51,411 nt of DNA from Gemmatimonadota bacterium (GTDB lineage: Bacteria > Gemmatimonadota > Gemmatimonadetes > Longimicrobiales > RSA9), in assembly GCA_039715185.1 (NCBI GenBank), contig JBDLIA010000012.1:1-51411 (forward strand). Direction: 5' to 3'. Positions 50,594 through 51,411 of this stretch are shown piece after piece (position 1 is the stretch's first letter; the number at the start of each line of letters is the position of its first letter). A program made the translations under genes and the position numbers. Below the pieces are notes generated by a model. The model was not told where the DNA came from. It did no database searches and saw only the letters and a program-made list of their open reading frames with translations.

Positions 50594-51411
50594 TCAGAAG
50601 CCGGCCATCGCCGCCTCTTCCGGCGTAGGCTTCGGAACCAGCGCAACGGCCTTGGTGATGATGTCGCCGTCGATGACGGCCTGGACCACGTCGGGATCGA
50701 ACTGCGTGCTCGAACACCTGTCCAGCTCGTCTCGCACGGCGTCCTGGCTGAGCGCCTTCCGGTACGGACGATCGGACAACATTGCGTCCAGCGAATCGCA
50801 CATCATGATGATGCGCGAGGACAGGGGTATTTCCAGCCCCGCGACCTTGTCCGGATACCCCGTGCCATCGAACCGCTCGTGGTGATTGCGGACCCCCCGG
50901 ATCACCTCGTCCGGCAGGTTGGTCAACTCGCGCAGCAGCTCGGCGCCCTTGACCGCGTGGGCGCGAATGATCTCGTACTCCTCGTCCGTAAGAACCCCGG
51001 GTTTGCGAATGATCTGCGCGAACGTAGGCTCGATCTTGCCGATGTCGTGGAGCAAGGCCGCAGTTCGGATGTCCTCGATCTGCCGCGACGCCACCTTCAG
51101 CTCCTCCGCAATCCACCCGGCCAGCGTGGACACCCGAATCGAGTGCCCCGAAGTATACGGATCACGTGTTTCGATCGTCTTGATCAGGACGTTGAGCAGC
51201 GCCCGGTTGGCGTGCTCCAACTGACTCTTGGAGATGTACGAGTACCTGATCAACAGCAGCGGCAGAATCACCAGGAGAATCCCGAACCAGGACAGCTCCC
51301 AGTACAAAACCGCCGTGATCAGCGCGATGGGGCTGACGAGAAAATCGTACAGCAGGTTGGCCCCCGTGGCGCCGAACACCTTCTTGGCGGCCTCGCCGAC
51401 CGGCATTTCCT
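50594..51411 (-). CDS. HD-GYP domain protein, N-terminus cut by window edge
   Basis: At least 270 residues. Two N-terminal hydrophobic stretches (IALITAVLYWELSWFGILLV, ILPLLLIRYSYI) precede an HD-GYP domain. The metal and signature motifs are HSIRVSTLAGWIAEEL, HDIGK, and HHERFDGTGYP. A DRPYRKAL segment is also conserved. HD-GYP proteins hydrolyse cyclic di-GMP (or related cyclic dinucleotides). The frame is open at the right edge with no convincing ribosome site before the first ATG (51406). The gene probably continues beyond the window with further membrane segments. Confidence 0.88.
   Translation of the reverse strand, partial: EMPVGEAAKKVFGATGANLLYDFLVSPIALITAVLYWELSWFGILLVILPLLLIRYSYISKSQLEHANRALLNVLIKTIETRDPYTSGHSIRVSTLAGWIAEELKVASRQIEDIRTAALLHDIGKIEPTFAQIIRKPGVLTDEEYEIIRAHAVKGAELLRELTNLPDEVIRGVRNHHERFDGTGYPDKVAGLEIPLSSRIIMMCDSLDAMLSDRPYRKALSQDAVRDELDRCSSTQFDPDVVQAVIDGDIITKAVALVPKPTPEEAAMAGF

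Noticed and set aside
1-51411. CRISPR array, tRNA, rRNA or intact insertion sequence
   Set aside because: No regularly spaced repeat-spacer pattern, no tRNA-like cloverleaf or T-loop motif, no rRNA-like stretch, and no transposase motif were found; the only dispersed repeat is the 30-bp element with three copies.

Overview
The window is GC-rich bacterial chromosome with strong GC bias at third codon positions. The genome is diderm: there is a TonB-dependent receptor, an outer-membrane beta-barrel and many lipoproteins. It is rich in serine/threonine kinase-TPR proteins, TolB-like/TPR proteins, short ECF sigma factors and HExxH lipoproteins. This mix suggests Gemmatimonadota or a related lineage. 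That placement is inference; there is no rRNA or marker gene here. I see no tRNA, rRNA, CRISPR array, prophage or intact insertion sequence.

Layout. 0.1-2.2 kb (minus): an envelope-stress module of ECF sigma factor, anti-sigma-like membrane protein, Spy/CpxP-like protein and outer-membrane barrel. 2.3-4.5 kb (plus): a secreted metallopeptidase and two unknown proteins, closed by a clear terminator. 4.6-11.5 kb: a catabolic island with a Rieske oxygenase diverging from a coupled set of GcvT-like aminomethyltransferase, two paralogous FAD oxidoreductases and an amidohydrolase lipoprotein. 11.6-16.4 kb (minus): a giant DUF11-repeat surface lipoprotein. 16.5-19.7 kb (plus): a TIGR02999-type sigma factor followed by a Ser/Thr kinase-TPR protein. 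19.8-24.5 kb: a DHFR-like reductase, a TolB-like/TPR protein, a secreted concanavalin-like protein and an AraC regulator. 24.6-28.0 kb (minus): a lipoprotein and a TonB-dependent receptor. 28.1-37.1 kb (plus): a tightly packed operon of PIG-L deacetylase, iron-type ABC binding protein, unknown lipoprotein, ABC ATPase, fused permease and unknown membrane protein. 37.2-43.9 kb: two convergent TPR proteins, a sulfotransferase and two secreted repeat proteins. 44.1-51.4 kb: a DECR-like SDR coupled to a metallopeptidase lipoprotein, a DUF4153 membrane protein, a 6-bladed propeller, an AraC-type regulator and an HD-GYP protein running off the right edge.

The most distinctive observations are five. 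(1) The Rieske/GcvT/double-flavoprotein cluster looks like an undescribed demethylation pathway for a methylated amine or related compound. (2) The six-gene ABC operon includes a PIG-L deacetylase and two unknown partners. (3) A short dispersed repeat contributes the TAG stop codon of three different genes. (4) A tandem pair of 49-bp units with palindromic cores lies upstream of a secreted protein gene. (5) A protein is built on a strict 18-residue D-G-S-G solenoid.
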